The notes under the pieces: model-generated
What the model was told of the DNA's origin: nothing
The model's input: only the letters and a program-made list of their open reading frames with translations
The model's database searches: none
Part shown: in pieces, positions 1-10,336 of the stretch
How positions within the stretch are numbered: position 1 is the stretch's first letter
Layout of the letters: each line of letters starts with the position of its first letter
NCBI GenBank assembly: GCA_004009845.1
Contig: RMBW01000037.1
Location: forward strand, 186,001-250,000
Source: Davidsoniella eucalypti
Lineage: Eukaryota > Ascomycota > Sordariomycetes > Microascales > Ceratocystidaceae
DNA length: 64,000 bases
Direction of reading: 5' to 3'
Made by a program: the position numbers and the translations under genes

Positions 1-2348
1 AAGGCTCCTGCTATATCTGTACAAATATTGTAGTTGAACGTCCGACTAACTATATTCAAGGCGATGGAATCTGGTCCTTCCTATCTGGAAAGCGCCCCAT
101 TTAATTATCTACATTACAACTATAGTTCTTTTCTGAAGCCCGTTGGACAACACAATTTTCCGACCCAACATAACAAATCGACAAACGAAAGCAAAGAGAG
201 CCTTGGTTTGAATGCCACCTTCGACTCTATCAATTGAGCCCGTAAGTAATTATTCCAGTCAATTATTCCATCGTCAAAATAAGCCAAAAAGCCTCTGGCA
301 ATTCGAGTGAGATATTTTTTATCGCGGTTTCATTATTCCTCGCTGGATTGTCGCAACCCCATCTTCACTGCTGCAGCATTTGCAAACTTCCATTAGGCGG
401 TCGTTTTCCTGCCTCACCTAAGGCAGATATACAACGCTGCCACCCTGATTTTCTGCTGGCTTTTTGGGGACGCATTGTTATAGCAGCGAAGAAAATAAGA
501 AGAAAAAAATTCCCTTCCAATCCACGCCATACTACCCTTAGCTTAGTATCCTACCGCCATTAACGCGACAAGCTCAGAGCCCCAGTTGGAGGTGCATGCT
601 TGTTGTGTAGTTTTCTTTCTTCCTCTAGGATTTTGCCCTCTCGACATGTTAACTTCACCTTTCGATTCACTCACGTCTTTGCCCTCTTTTGTTCGTCCTC
701 GTGCGCCGAGTTCGTTTGAGATTGCCTGCTTGTATTGCCGTAGTAGCATCGGCCCCATCCCATCTATTGTATCCTTTATCAATTCACATCCACGCGCTCT
801 CTCTTTTCCTTCTTCCTTTTATTATCCGTTTTATCACCATATTCGCTCCTTGGACCCCGTTATCGTTACATAGAGAACTCTGCTAACCTGATCTACCCTG
901 CTATCATTTTTTGTTTCTGTAGTACGCGTGAACAAATTACTGCTGTCGCCAATCATTGCCACCGAGAAAAAAAAGGCTCCCGTCGTCTCATATCATACGA
1001 CATTCAGCGCTCATCTTTTGTAATCATCACCTATCCTTGCCAAGCGGCTACTATCTCTCTTTTTGCTCTCTCTACCATCTTGGTTCATACCAGAGACGAC
1101 TTTATCCACGCTCCTCGCCCAAAAGCATCCTGGACCTTGATTCTTTTGGGTAGAGTTCGATCATCATATCTTGACTCCCTATATTGGACCGCAAACGCTA
1201 CTTTGACCGTCAACTTTTATGCTTGTTTCAGCTCTACTACCTACCAGCCAACTCAGCGTCAATATTGTATTGAACTGAAGCATATACTCTTACGTTTTTG
1301 CTAGACTTGGGAGCCGAGCTAGTAGTATGTCTGTACATGGCTACAACTAAATAGACCACCTGCCTGTCCTTTTATTGCTACGCTTTATATTGCCTGTTAT
1401 TCTAGGCTTGAGCATCCGTACCTGGCGCCCATTATTGTTTCCGTTGGCTTATGGACCAGACTGGACCGTTTCTGTTGCCCATCACAGTATCCAGGACTAA
1501 AAAACTAGACTGATCTTCCGTTCTACGTTATCACTTCGATTTAGCCTTGTACATTCTCAGCACTAGACCGACTACTGCCAGTAGTATCGAGTGTCTGTTG
1601 TTAGACTTGTGACTAACCATACTATTACACACCATCTACTGGAGTATTATTCTTGCTTCAACCTTTCGACTGTAGACCACCCTAGACCTGATAACTTTGG
1701 GTTTTCATCGCTTGTTCCTTTCAGGAGACCTTTGTATTAGAAAATCGACTCGTGCCTGATATCGCTCAGACTTTGGGTCGTTCGTTCCTTTCCTCCCGCT
1801 GCCCAGCTTCTGTCTGATCCGCTACCTATTCTTATAGTAGCTTTCTCATTTCTTTTTTTCTCTCTCTCTATATCGTTGTAGTATACTAATATTGCCACGC
1901 ACTCTGCTTGCTTGAATTATACTACGCCGTGATCTCAATTTTGGATTGCTAGTCTGAATTTATCCTGCTGCGATAGTAATACGGTTGCCATTACAATTGC
2001 TATTGGTACATTATTTCATACGCACAGATTCATACATATCCTGGCCTTTTTCTCCCTTTATATCCGCTGGCTTTCTTTTCCTACCGTTCTCGCGCCGCAT
2101 TTGATATCGCATCACTTCCGCGGCTTCGTTCCCTTTTTCAATTTTTTCTTCTTCATTTATCATTTCGCAGCCGCCTACAGTAGCGCGAACTCACCGCTTT
2201 TGCTGCACAACTTCCGCCATTCCTACTGCAGCCAGAGTTATAGTCATAGTTTTCGCCGTGACTGCTATATGATATCGAGCCTTCTGAGCTCACAACTTTG
2301 ATATCTGTCCTGTGTCTTTCATGTTCATAACATGTATATGAGGTTATC
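1..2348. other. Intergenic region with long pyrimidine-rich tract, no gene seen
   Basis: No reading frame here looks coding: the open frames are short and overlap in several frames on both strands. From about 340 to 2300 the plus strand is strongly C+T rich with many short TTTC/CTCT runs, the composition typical of fungal promoters and 5' leaders. The tract runs up to the start of the DUF2293 gene, so part of it is probably that gene's promoter and untranslated leader. That is inference; no clear TATA box or leader intron could be fixed. Confidence 0.5.
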
Positions 2349-5348
2349 ATGGTCAAGGACAAGCACAAGGATAAACCTCATAGGAAACATGGCTTTCGAT
2401 CTACCCGATCAAAAAATAACAAGCTTCGTCGACAGAACGCACGCGCTGGCGATGCTACAGCTTCACAGAATCTCGTTGCTAAGAAGGCCATCCCCAAGTT
2501 AAAGCACCATTCCTTCTACGAAATCGTTGACAATGAAAACAAGAAACAGAAGAAGCTTGAGTTTGAGGTAAGTTATGCCAATATACACTTCTTGATCTCA
2601 CCCTCAAAAACCCGTGACAAATTGTTGCACGTTGGGCACAAAATATCTACAAAATATCGAGCCCATTCCAATGCTAGGGAGGGGTACCTGAGTCAAAGCG
2701 CACGCACTCATATTTTGGCCGTTTTTGCCGCATAACCTGACTATGTGATGTGCCATTATGGCTTCAATGTCTCGATTTAAACAGCTAACCAGGCTATTTC
2801 TACTACAATAGGTCACACTAAATACCGAGCCGCCAGCAGGCTTTGAGTTCGTCCCCATCGGTAACCCTGAGCTAACCATCCTCTGCAAAGAAATCTCTCG
2901 CAGTCGCGATGCCATGATCTTCGTTGTATCAGTAAGTAACTCGGCCTAACAATTTGCATTTTATGGACTACACACTAACATATCGGTTTTAGAATAGTAA
3001 GGCACATCAAAATGAGCTCTCTGTACATATGAACCGTATCGGCCACCATGTGCGACGTACGATTGTTGAAGAAGCTCGCGCACAGTGCAATGCCCAGGAA
3101 GTCACAACTGTCACCGATAAACTCCCAGAGACTCAAGAAGAGATTAATGATCAAGCGGACGCAGCTCTACGAGATCTCTTCCCACGAATCCCCAACACCG
3201 ATAGACAGGAGATTATTGATCATGCATTCCATCTTGTAAGTTTACCTAGTAAATCCATGACCACGAACGGACAACACATGCTAACGATAGCCTTAGGGTG
3301 CTAAATTCCATGGTGAGCCAGTGGTTGGTATCCAAGAACAACTTCCGCTTTCCCGTCGAGTTCAACTAGCCGTTCTTGCCCATATCCGTCACAACCACAC
3401 TAGATACGACGAATTGTTAAAACAAGCTTCTTGGGCCGAGGCCCGTAAGGCCGTCGAGCAAGAATGCCTAGATTATCTTGTGAAATGGAGAGGCGATGAA
3501 GAGAACGGCCGTGACACCTTGGATGAGATTCTACGCGAAGTTGTCGTCATCTCTGACGACGAAGATGATAGTGACACCGATAGTTCCAACGACGATGAAT
3601 ACGACTCTGATGACTCGAGCACCGAAAGGGATGATTCCGACTCTGAATATGAACCAGACGTGGAAGACAGAAAATCTCACACAATCGGCCAAAGCAATGC
3701 CGTTGTCGCAGCTTCCACGAGACTAACCGACTCTAGGAAGTCACTTGCTCGCCAAACAACCCCTGGTGGACCGTCCGGGTTTAACCGCAATGAACCTATC
3801 CTGATCGTTTCTCCTCAAGGTGCTGGCCAGCCCCGTAGATATGTTGACCGTCAAATACGTGTGCCTATCAGTTCCAGGCCGTTTCCTAGAACCAACGCCC
3901 ATCGTTATAGTCGCATCTCTAAAGCCTGGGAAATGGCCGTTGATCGTAGCCGTGCCAACCGTGTTGTTTTAAATACGGTTCCTCCACCGCCTCGACCCTC
4001 AGCTATGGCACCTCAGCCACACGTAGCAAATCGCGCGTATGGGTCTCGTGAGCCATCACAGCCACAGCATGCCGTTGACATATCTCAAGAAGACCGCCGT
4101 AATCTCGGCGAGGTGACCCGTACACAAAATGCCGATTCAGTGTACCCGAGGACCCAAAATGGCCCTTCGTCATCTACTGTCCCACTTGCCCAGCCAAAGC
4201 CAATTCGTAACTTTGAGGCTAGTGTCTTATCATCTTCCACACCAGTACTTGGTATTAATAGTGGTATTGAATCGGATCAAGTTAAAGATCTTCTGGTACC
4301 ATCTATCGAGGCCTCACCAAAGAAGACGACAAGCAATAATAATCCTCGCTTTGTACGAGCTATTCAAAACACCATCACCAAACGCAAACGCGATAGTTTC
4401 TCCGAGGAGGGGCCTTACCAGTATGGTCATGATTCACCCAGTGATCCGCGTGCTGGTGGAAGCCCATACACGAATGCGAAACGTTTCAAGGAGTCTCATA
4501 ACGAACATATTGGTCCATCGCGAGCAGGCATCAATTACAATAACATTCGAGGTGCTTCACGAGACCTTGGGCTACATGGTGACACGCCGCCCAGGGTATA
4601 TCATCAAGAACCAGTGTCTTACCGGCAACCTCAGTTACTTAGAGGCACCCTTAATGAACAACAGGGAACTAGGGACTCGCCATTCCTAATTGATGACACG
4701 CCCCATCAACGACAGCATAATTCGTTGGCTGCGGACATGACACGACTACGCGCGCCGGTTTACACACGGCGAGTTATTGCAGCACCTCAACCTGGACAGC
4801 ATGACAATGGAAATTGGGACAACTACTATACTAACGCCTCGCCGCTGTCGCAGCCAACAGTCCCCGGTTATCGGGGCATTCGCCCAGATGCGCCCTCTCC
4901 TTACCACAGAGCACCCCATTATGGACCACCTGCATATGGACCGCCGCCTCCTAATTATGGGTTGCCGGTACCTACAACACACCCTTATCAGGGTCGTGTC
5001 TCTGCAGAGAATAGCCAAGTTCGGGCCAAGGAGTCCATGCACCACCGTCCCACAACTACAGCGCATGTCTCTGTATGTACACGATCAGCCTATGATTTGC
5101 GTCATGATGGCATGCGGCCCCAGGTTGCCAATAGAATGTAAGTTTGTCTATATACTCATAGCTTATCTGGTGAACGGCTTAGAATCACTGAATGAGTGCT
5201 AACATGCATCGATAGAATCGCGAACATACCAAGGCCGCGTGATCCCGCCGCACCTGTCCGTGAAAACGACAATTACCAACATGGTGAATATCAACATGTT
5301 CAACCGCAACATAGACCTGCCCCTGGGCCTCGTCAATATCTATATTAA
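2349..5348 (+). CDS. DUF2293-domain nuclear-type protein, five exons
   Basis: Function is unknown; the family is a fungal conserved domain (DUF2293). Exons I assign: 2349-2567, 2812-2931, 2993-3235, 3297-5137, 5216-5348, all with GT/AG ends and consistent phase, giving 851 aa. The N-terminus (about residues 1-40) is very basic, rich in Lys, Arg and His, like a nuclear or nucleolar signal. The conserved core spans exons 3-4, about residues 150-235, and includes LFPRIPNTDRQEI, then LPLSRRVQLAVLAHIRH and the following HTRYDELL, which is the DUF2293 signature. An acidic Asp/Ser tract (about residues 275-315) follows, then a long low-complexity tail rich in Pro, Gln, Arg and Tyr. The start is the first ATG of the basic N-terminal frame. 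Introns 1-3 are phase 0. The last small exon ends in a Pro/Gln/His-rich tail. Domain identity is fairly secure; the cellular role is not known to me. Confidence 0.85.
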
Positions 5349-8300
5349 CGATGAATGAACCCATCGTTATTGAACGACAAGCCTGATTCTTAGGTCGTGG
5401 CTATATCACTCAAGTCGCTTAACATGCGTGATAGCTCTCATGCCATGGATGGCAACTCAAAAGATCATCGTATCACTTACCGCTATATTTCGCATCTTCA
5501 ACTCATCAGCGTTCTTTTCTTCATTCTACTTCTTACGGTATTTAATTCTTATTGCCATGTCGGTATCTCGCTCCAAAAGAGGCCGGCATGTAATAATATT
5601 TTGGATTTGCATCTTGACGTTTGGTAACATACCCCAACTACTTTTCTTTACTATTCATTTTCTTTTCCTTTTTTTTATGATACATTCGGAATAGACACGA
5701 GAAAAAAAAGCTGGGTATAGATCAAACCAAGACTAGAGTTTTGTTCCTGCTTTGGCTTCACGCATAAATTCATGGTCATGAATTACAATATTAGCTTTCT
5801 AGCTATGTCCTTTGCATTTCATTCGAAGCTATGATTATAGCTTATGAAAGTCTTCTCACGAAGAAGAAAGAAGAAAGATATCCTTATAACCACTCAGAAC
5901 ATGCACTAAGCCTTTTGTCGGTGGGACATTCTCCTTTACGGTTTTGTTTAAAAATATCTTTTCCTTTATTTCCTTTATTTTTTTTGCTACAGCGACGTCA
6001 CCTGTGTGCGATGTCTTATTGCTTATGAGACTGACGACGTATGAATACCCTTTTATCAACATCATAAAACACACGAGCATTAACATTCTATTTAACTATC
6101 TTTGGGGGTGGCTATCCAACTTGAAAAGCGAACACAGCGACAGCATCATCATGTACTTTTCTTTTCCACCTTTTATTTTTTAACTTACATCTGCATCTTT
6201 GATCATTGGGAGGCCTTATTTTGTTTCTATACTGCGGTTGTATCTCTACTTGTACAGTCATATAATGATCGTCATGGTACATTACCGCTGGTATTCTGAT
6301 TTACTTAGCATTAGCACTTAGCATCCTATATAGAGAATTTACATATATTACCATCGAGCATTTCATGGCTAGCTTTACAATTCATTCACTATATATTTTA
6401 CGCTCACATACTGTAGGAGTAGTGTTCTCCGGATTAGAGTACTGTCATTCTTAAGGCTTCTAGTACTTGTAGCTTCAACGTTGCACCCTATACGCTAAGT
6501 GAGCGAGACATGCCAATGGGTACATGCTTTGAATATGAGTACATAGTCTTGTAGGGAGAGCAACAAGAAACTCAGGATCAAGTCATGAGTAGGTCTTAGC
6601 TCATTACTTGAAGGGCATGAGGAATGAAGGTTGGTTTGAAGAGTACAATATAGATGTATATAATATATCTATATACCAAAAGACGCTCGATTCGAAAACA
6701 TGATTCATTCTTGTTACTGAATAAGAATCTCGCTAGACTGAACATGACTTGATCAATTGCAGCATTCGACAATGAATATGTCGAGTGTGACGCTACATAC
6801 ATATATATGCACGAGGGATAAGTATGAAGGGGGAAAAGGTGAGGGGGCTGAGTGAACATCATTCTTAGGGGTAGTCAAAGAGAAAGAAACTTGAATAGAA
6901 GGAAGGGAACTCTAAAAGACGGATGTTATATGGTGAGATAGAAGACATTACTGCAATAATATGTAGAAACACAAAAACAAGACATAAAAGAAACATGAAA
7001 AAGAATGCAAGGAAAATTCTACATGAATTGGCTGGCCAAAGATCTACCACTAGAAATTAAATGATCTGCTGTACAACGGAAGTTTGATAAAGGAGAGAGA
7101 GAATCCGAAGTAGAGAAATAAATAAAATAGGTAGGTCGAACGAAGCCTGGTATGATTTAGCCGTATTGAGCATGTAAAGACTACGTAATATTGACAAAGC
7201 TAGTTATAGTCTAGATGAGTTGTTTGTATAGCTCAAGAGAGATTCCTGGGTGATCAGCGGTATGAACTATTGGATATAGTAGATTCCTTTTACACAGATA
7301 AATACACGCAGTTTTGTATAGTTGCTGCAAACCAAGAAAAATAAGACGAAAAATAGCGGCTCTGATATAAGTAGTTGGTTGATTGTCAAGCAAAACAAAT
7401 GGCAGTGCTACTTGGCCATAAGATGTGATGACGTAGTTAAACAAAGACTGCGGATAATAGTACTCGAGATATAAAATATCACTTTTTTTGGCCAGCGTAG
7501 AGATCACATTCTACGTTTTTGACAGGAATACCAGAATGCAATGCATACATCATGTGGATTTACCGACTAGAATACTAGGGGTTTTTGGTCACCGATACTC
7601 ATCGTGAACTAGAACGAAAGGTATTTAGGAAGCGGGGGGTATCAGGAGTTGTCTATTTCGACTCTTCTACATGTAGTAATATCGTATAGATAAGCCATGA
7701 TCTATCATGTTCTTGCCGTATATATTTCCTTAGAAATTTGAGAGGTTAAGTGCAATGACAAAGAAAAAAATAAATTGGGAACGTTGTATTTATTCCGGCC
7801 GATAAATTCCCGGCCGACATAGAAATACACATACACATAGTACAAAAGAAGGCAGGCGAAGAGATTGTAAAGCCTAAAAGAATGTTGAAATGGTTAGCTA
7901 AACCAAGCCGAAAACAGATTCGACTGGCCTTGGCATATAGCCTCTTTCTTTCAGATAAAATACCGATTGTCATGAAGAAGATTACGGATATGAGGTGAAG
8001 CTTATACTAGTGTACCAGATACAGCGATTTCTTGGGCTTCATGTTGCTCAATAGAGATTTGACTAAACTCCGTGCAAATTATAACAGGTCTGAGACCGGG
8101 TAAGGAAAGAAGAGCCGCTTAAGAAAGCCTTGAAAGGAAAATTGAAATAAAATAATTAACGGAAGAGCGGCTCGGCTAAGACTTATCCCCCTAGGCTTGA
8201 GTTAGTTGAAGCCAGACAATCCCCTGCTATAGAAAGACGAAGCTTAGATTTTAGGGTGAAGCGAGGCTGTTGATCAACCTTGCCTGGTCTTGTGTTGCCT

Positions 8301-8495
8301 TGCCTTGACATAAGAACTTGCTTGGCCTTGACCTTGTCAAAAAAAAAAAAAAAAAAGTATAGCTGTTATGGGTATGAGCATGGGTATGTCGTGTTCACAT
8401 GAAAACTGGTATAGGCCACTTTCAAGGTTAGATTCAACCTTTTTTCTTGGAACGAAAACTCGTGATTCTACAACACAAGTCAAAACAATGATATC
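5349..8495. other. AT-rich intergenic region, no gene seen
   Basis: About 3.1 kb of AT-rich sequence between the DUF2293 gene and tRNA-Ile. Only short open frames without domain features occur. The right end (8260-8357) holds several CCTTG/GCCTTG words followed by an A run of about 18 bases at 8339-8356. No transposon termini recognised. Confidence 0.5.
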
Positions 8496-8500
8496 AAAAA
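8496..8500 (-). terminator. Pol III terminator of tRNA-Ile
   Basis: Five A on the plus strand is TTTTT on the minus strand, about 20 nt beyond the tRNA 3' end. A run of at least four T is the usual RNA polymerase III stop. Confidence 0.6.
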
Positions 8501-8519
8501 GTTAGCGACTTGCTCGTGA

Positions 8520-8617
8520 TGCTCACTACCAGGGTCGAACTGGCGACCTTCGCATTTACTTAATATTTCTGTTTAAACATATTAGTACGACGCTCTAACC
8601 AACTGAGCTAAGCGAGC
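8520..8617 (-). tRNA. tRNA-Ile(AAU) with 24-nt intron
   Basis: On the minus strand the acceptor GCTCGCT pairs with AGTGAGC, followed by discriminator A. Box A is TTAGCTCAGTTGG and the T arm contains CCAGTTCGACCCTGG. The anticodon stem TCGTA pairs with TGCGA. The loop reads CT-AAT-A, then an AT-rich 24-nt insert, then A, so the intron lies at the canonical 37/38 position, one base 3' of the anticodon. The anticodon AAU (read as IAU) decodes Ile. Without the intron the molecule is about 74 nt. A 15-bp sequence overlapping its first bases is duplicated on the far side of the adjoining repeat array, so the gene is the edge of a mobile-element insertion site. The tRNA itself looks intact. Confidence 0.9.
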
Positions 8618-8628
8618 CGATTTCCTTG

Positions 8629-9377
8629 TTGTTGTTGTTGTTGTTGTTGTTGTTATATTTATTCTCTTCCTAAACTATTACGAGTGGATTTTCGAGTCCG
8701 GTCGTGCCGATTTTTCTGTCTCCGGTATATCTTATCCACTTCCACCCGTATCCTAGTCCGGGTCCGGACTACCCTCTCGGGCTCCATAGGACGCCTTCAT
8801 GGATACCCCCTGTAACTTCGAAACATCCTCAAACCATTCCCCATAAAAAGACCCACATCATCCAAGCCCTAAGTGGGGCTACCATCCACGTAATCAGGTG
8901 ACCGCACCATCCGACGCGCCTCCAAGAGGCTGGTGATCGAGTGTCGAGAGAAGAGAAAAATTGGCGTAGTCGAGTCGGGTGCGATGGTAGAGGCACAGCG
9001 ACAAGACTCCCGCGCCACGGGTTGGGCTTCCGGAACCTTCAAAAATAGGTTGCCCTTCGAGTATGAGTGTGTCTCCCTGAGCTTTGTAGTGTGTAGTGAC
9101 TCGGGAGACCAGCGATCGCGTGAGTGTGGCGAAAAGGGGGGCGATTGTTGGTGAGAACATCTCTCGAGAGAGGAAAAAGTCGGGCTCAAGGCCTCATACT
9201 CGATGCATCAATAAAGACAAGCGTCTAAAAAGATAAAAAGAATGGACAGCAGCATCGGGAATATGTGCTGGTCGCTCTTGAAAACCCACGACGAAGGGGA
9301 AAAATTCGTCTTTGGACAAAGGGGGAGGTAACTTGAACTCAAAGTTACCCCCCCGAGGGTTGTAGGAGGGAAGGTTG
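8629..9377 (-). repeat. Element unit 1 (tRNA-proximal)
   Basis: Complete unit. Nine TTG triplets lie at 8626-8652 on the plus strand ((CAA)9 tail on the minus strand). The plus-strand body includes TTCGAGTCCGG near 8690 and a hairpin-forming GTAACTT...AAGTTAC near 9328-9350. Best open frames are under 110 codons and match no family I know. Confidence 0.75.
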
Positions 9378-9390
9378 GCCGATTTCCTTG

Positions 9391-10139
9391 TTGTTGTTGT
9401 TGTTGTTGTTGTTATATTTATTCTCTTCCTAAACTATTACGAGTGGATTTTCGAGTCCGGTCGTGCCGATTTTTCTGTCTCCGGTATATCTTATCCACTG
9501 CCACCCGTATCCTAGTCCGGGTCCGGACTACCCTCCCGGGCTCCATAGGACGCCTTCATGGATACCCCCTGTAACTTCGAAACATCCTCAAACCATTCCC
9601 CAAAAAAAAGACCCACATCATCCAAGCCCTAAGTGGGGCTACCATCCACGTAATCAGGTGACCGCACCATCCGACGCGCCTCCAAGAGGCTGGTGATCGA
9701 GTGTCGAGAGAAGCAAAAATTGGCGTAGTCGAGTCGGGTGCGATGGTAGAGGCACAGCGACAAGACTCCCGCGCCGCGGGTTGGGCTTCCGGAACCTTCA
9801 GAAATAGGTTGCCCTTCGAGTATGAGTGTGTCTCCCTGAGCTTTGTAGTGTGTAGTGACTCGGGAGACCAGCGATCGCGAGAGAGTGTGGCGAAAAGGGG
9901 GGCGATTGTTGGTGAGAACATCCCTCGAGAGAGGAAAAAGTCGGGCTCAAGGCCTCATACTCGATGCATCAATAAAGACAAGCGTCTAAAAAGATAAAAA
10001 GAATGGACAGCAGCATCGGGAATATGTGCTGGTCGCTCTTGAAAAACCCACGACGAAGGGGAAAAATTCGTCTTTGGACAAAGGGGGAGGTAACTTGAAC
10101 TCAAAGTTACCCCCCCGAGGGTTGTAGGAGGGAAGGTTG
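9391..10139 (-). repeat. Element unit 2
   Basis: Complete unit, roughly 98 percent identical to unit 1 by eye. Differences include a shorter TTG run, CACTTCC versus CACTGCC near 9500, CACGGG versus CGCGGG near 9775, and GTGAG versus GAGAGAG near 9880. Both units begin (minus strand) at the same 5' point, CAACCTTCCCTCC, suggesting this is the element's true 5' end. Confidence 0.75.
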
Positions 10140-10152
10140 GCCGATTTCCTTG

Positions 10153-10320
10153 TTGTTGTTGTTGTTGTGTTGTTGTTGTTGTTATATTTATTCTCTTCCT
10201 AAACTATTACGAGTGGATTTTCGAGTCCGGTCGTGCCGATTTTTCTGTCTCCGGTATATCTTATCCACTTCCACCCGTATCCTAGTCCGGGTCCGGACTA
10301 CCCTCCCGGGCTCCATAGGA
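10153..10320 (-). repeat. Element unit 3, 5'-truncated
   Basis: Only the 3'-terminal part of the unit (minus orientation) is present, with an interrupted TTG run near 10152-10181. It stops at CCATAGGA, just before the distal target copy at 10322-10336. Confidence 0.7.
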
Positions 10321-10321
10321 A

Positions 10322-10336
10322 GAGCCGATTTCCTTG
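10322..10336. repeat. Distal copy of 15-bp target-site duplication
   Basis: GAGCCGATTTCCTTG here is identical to 8614-8628, where the first five bases belong to the tRNA-Ile 5' end. Sequence beyond it (GTGTTTAGAG) is therefore likely the original upstream flank of the tRNA gene. Confidence 0.7.

Larger units (their letters stand above)
8614..10336 (-). mobile_element. Serial array of a 762-bp-period (CAA)n-tailed element at the tRNA-Ile 5' end
   Basis: Two complete units and one truncated unit lie head to tail directly upstream of the tRNA-Ile gene. The period is 762 bp: the word GCCGATTTCCTTG recurs at 8616, 9378 and 10140, and again at 10324 after the last copy. The outermost copies share 15 bp, GAGCCGATTTCCTTG, at 8614-8628 and 10322-10336. 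Read on the minus strand, each unit ends in a (CAA)n tail that runs straight into this target word, as expected for target-primed insertion by a non-LTR element or a SINE it mobilises. The outermost copy is 5'-truncated to about 180 bp, also typical of that mechanism. The units carry no convincing protein domain. Unequal crossing-over could have made one full unit from the other, but about ten base differences and a different repeat length separate them. Confidence 0.75.

Noticed and set aside
8894..9921. Open frames inside the repeat units
   Set aside because: They are not preserved between the two near-identical units (small indels change the frames) and show no known domain.
8614..10336. 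CRISPR-like or LTR interpretation of the 762-bp array
   Set aside because: The units are long, tail with CAA repeats and are flanked by a short target word; there are no long terminal repeats, no primer-binding site and no short repeat-spacer pattern.
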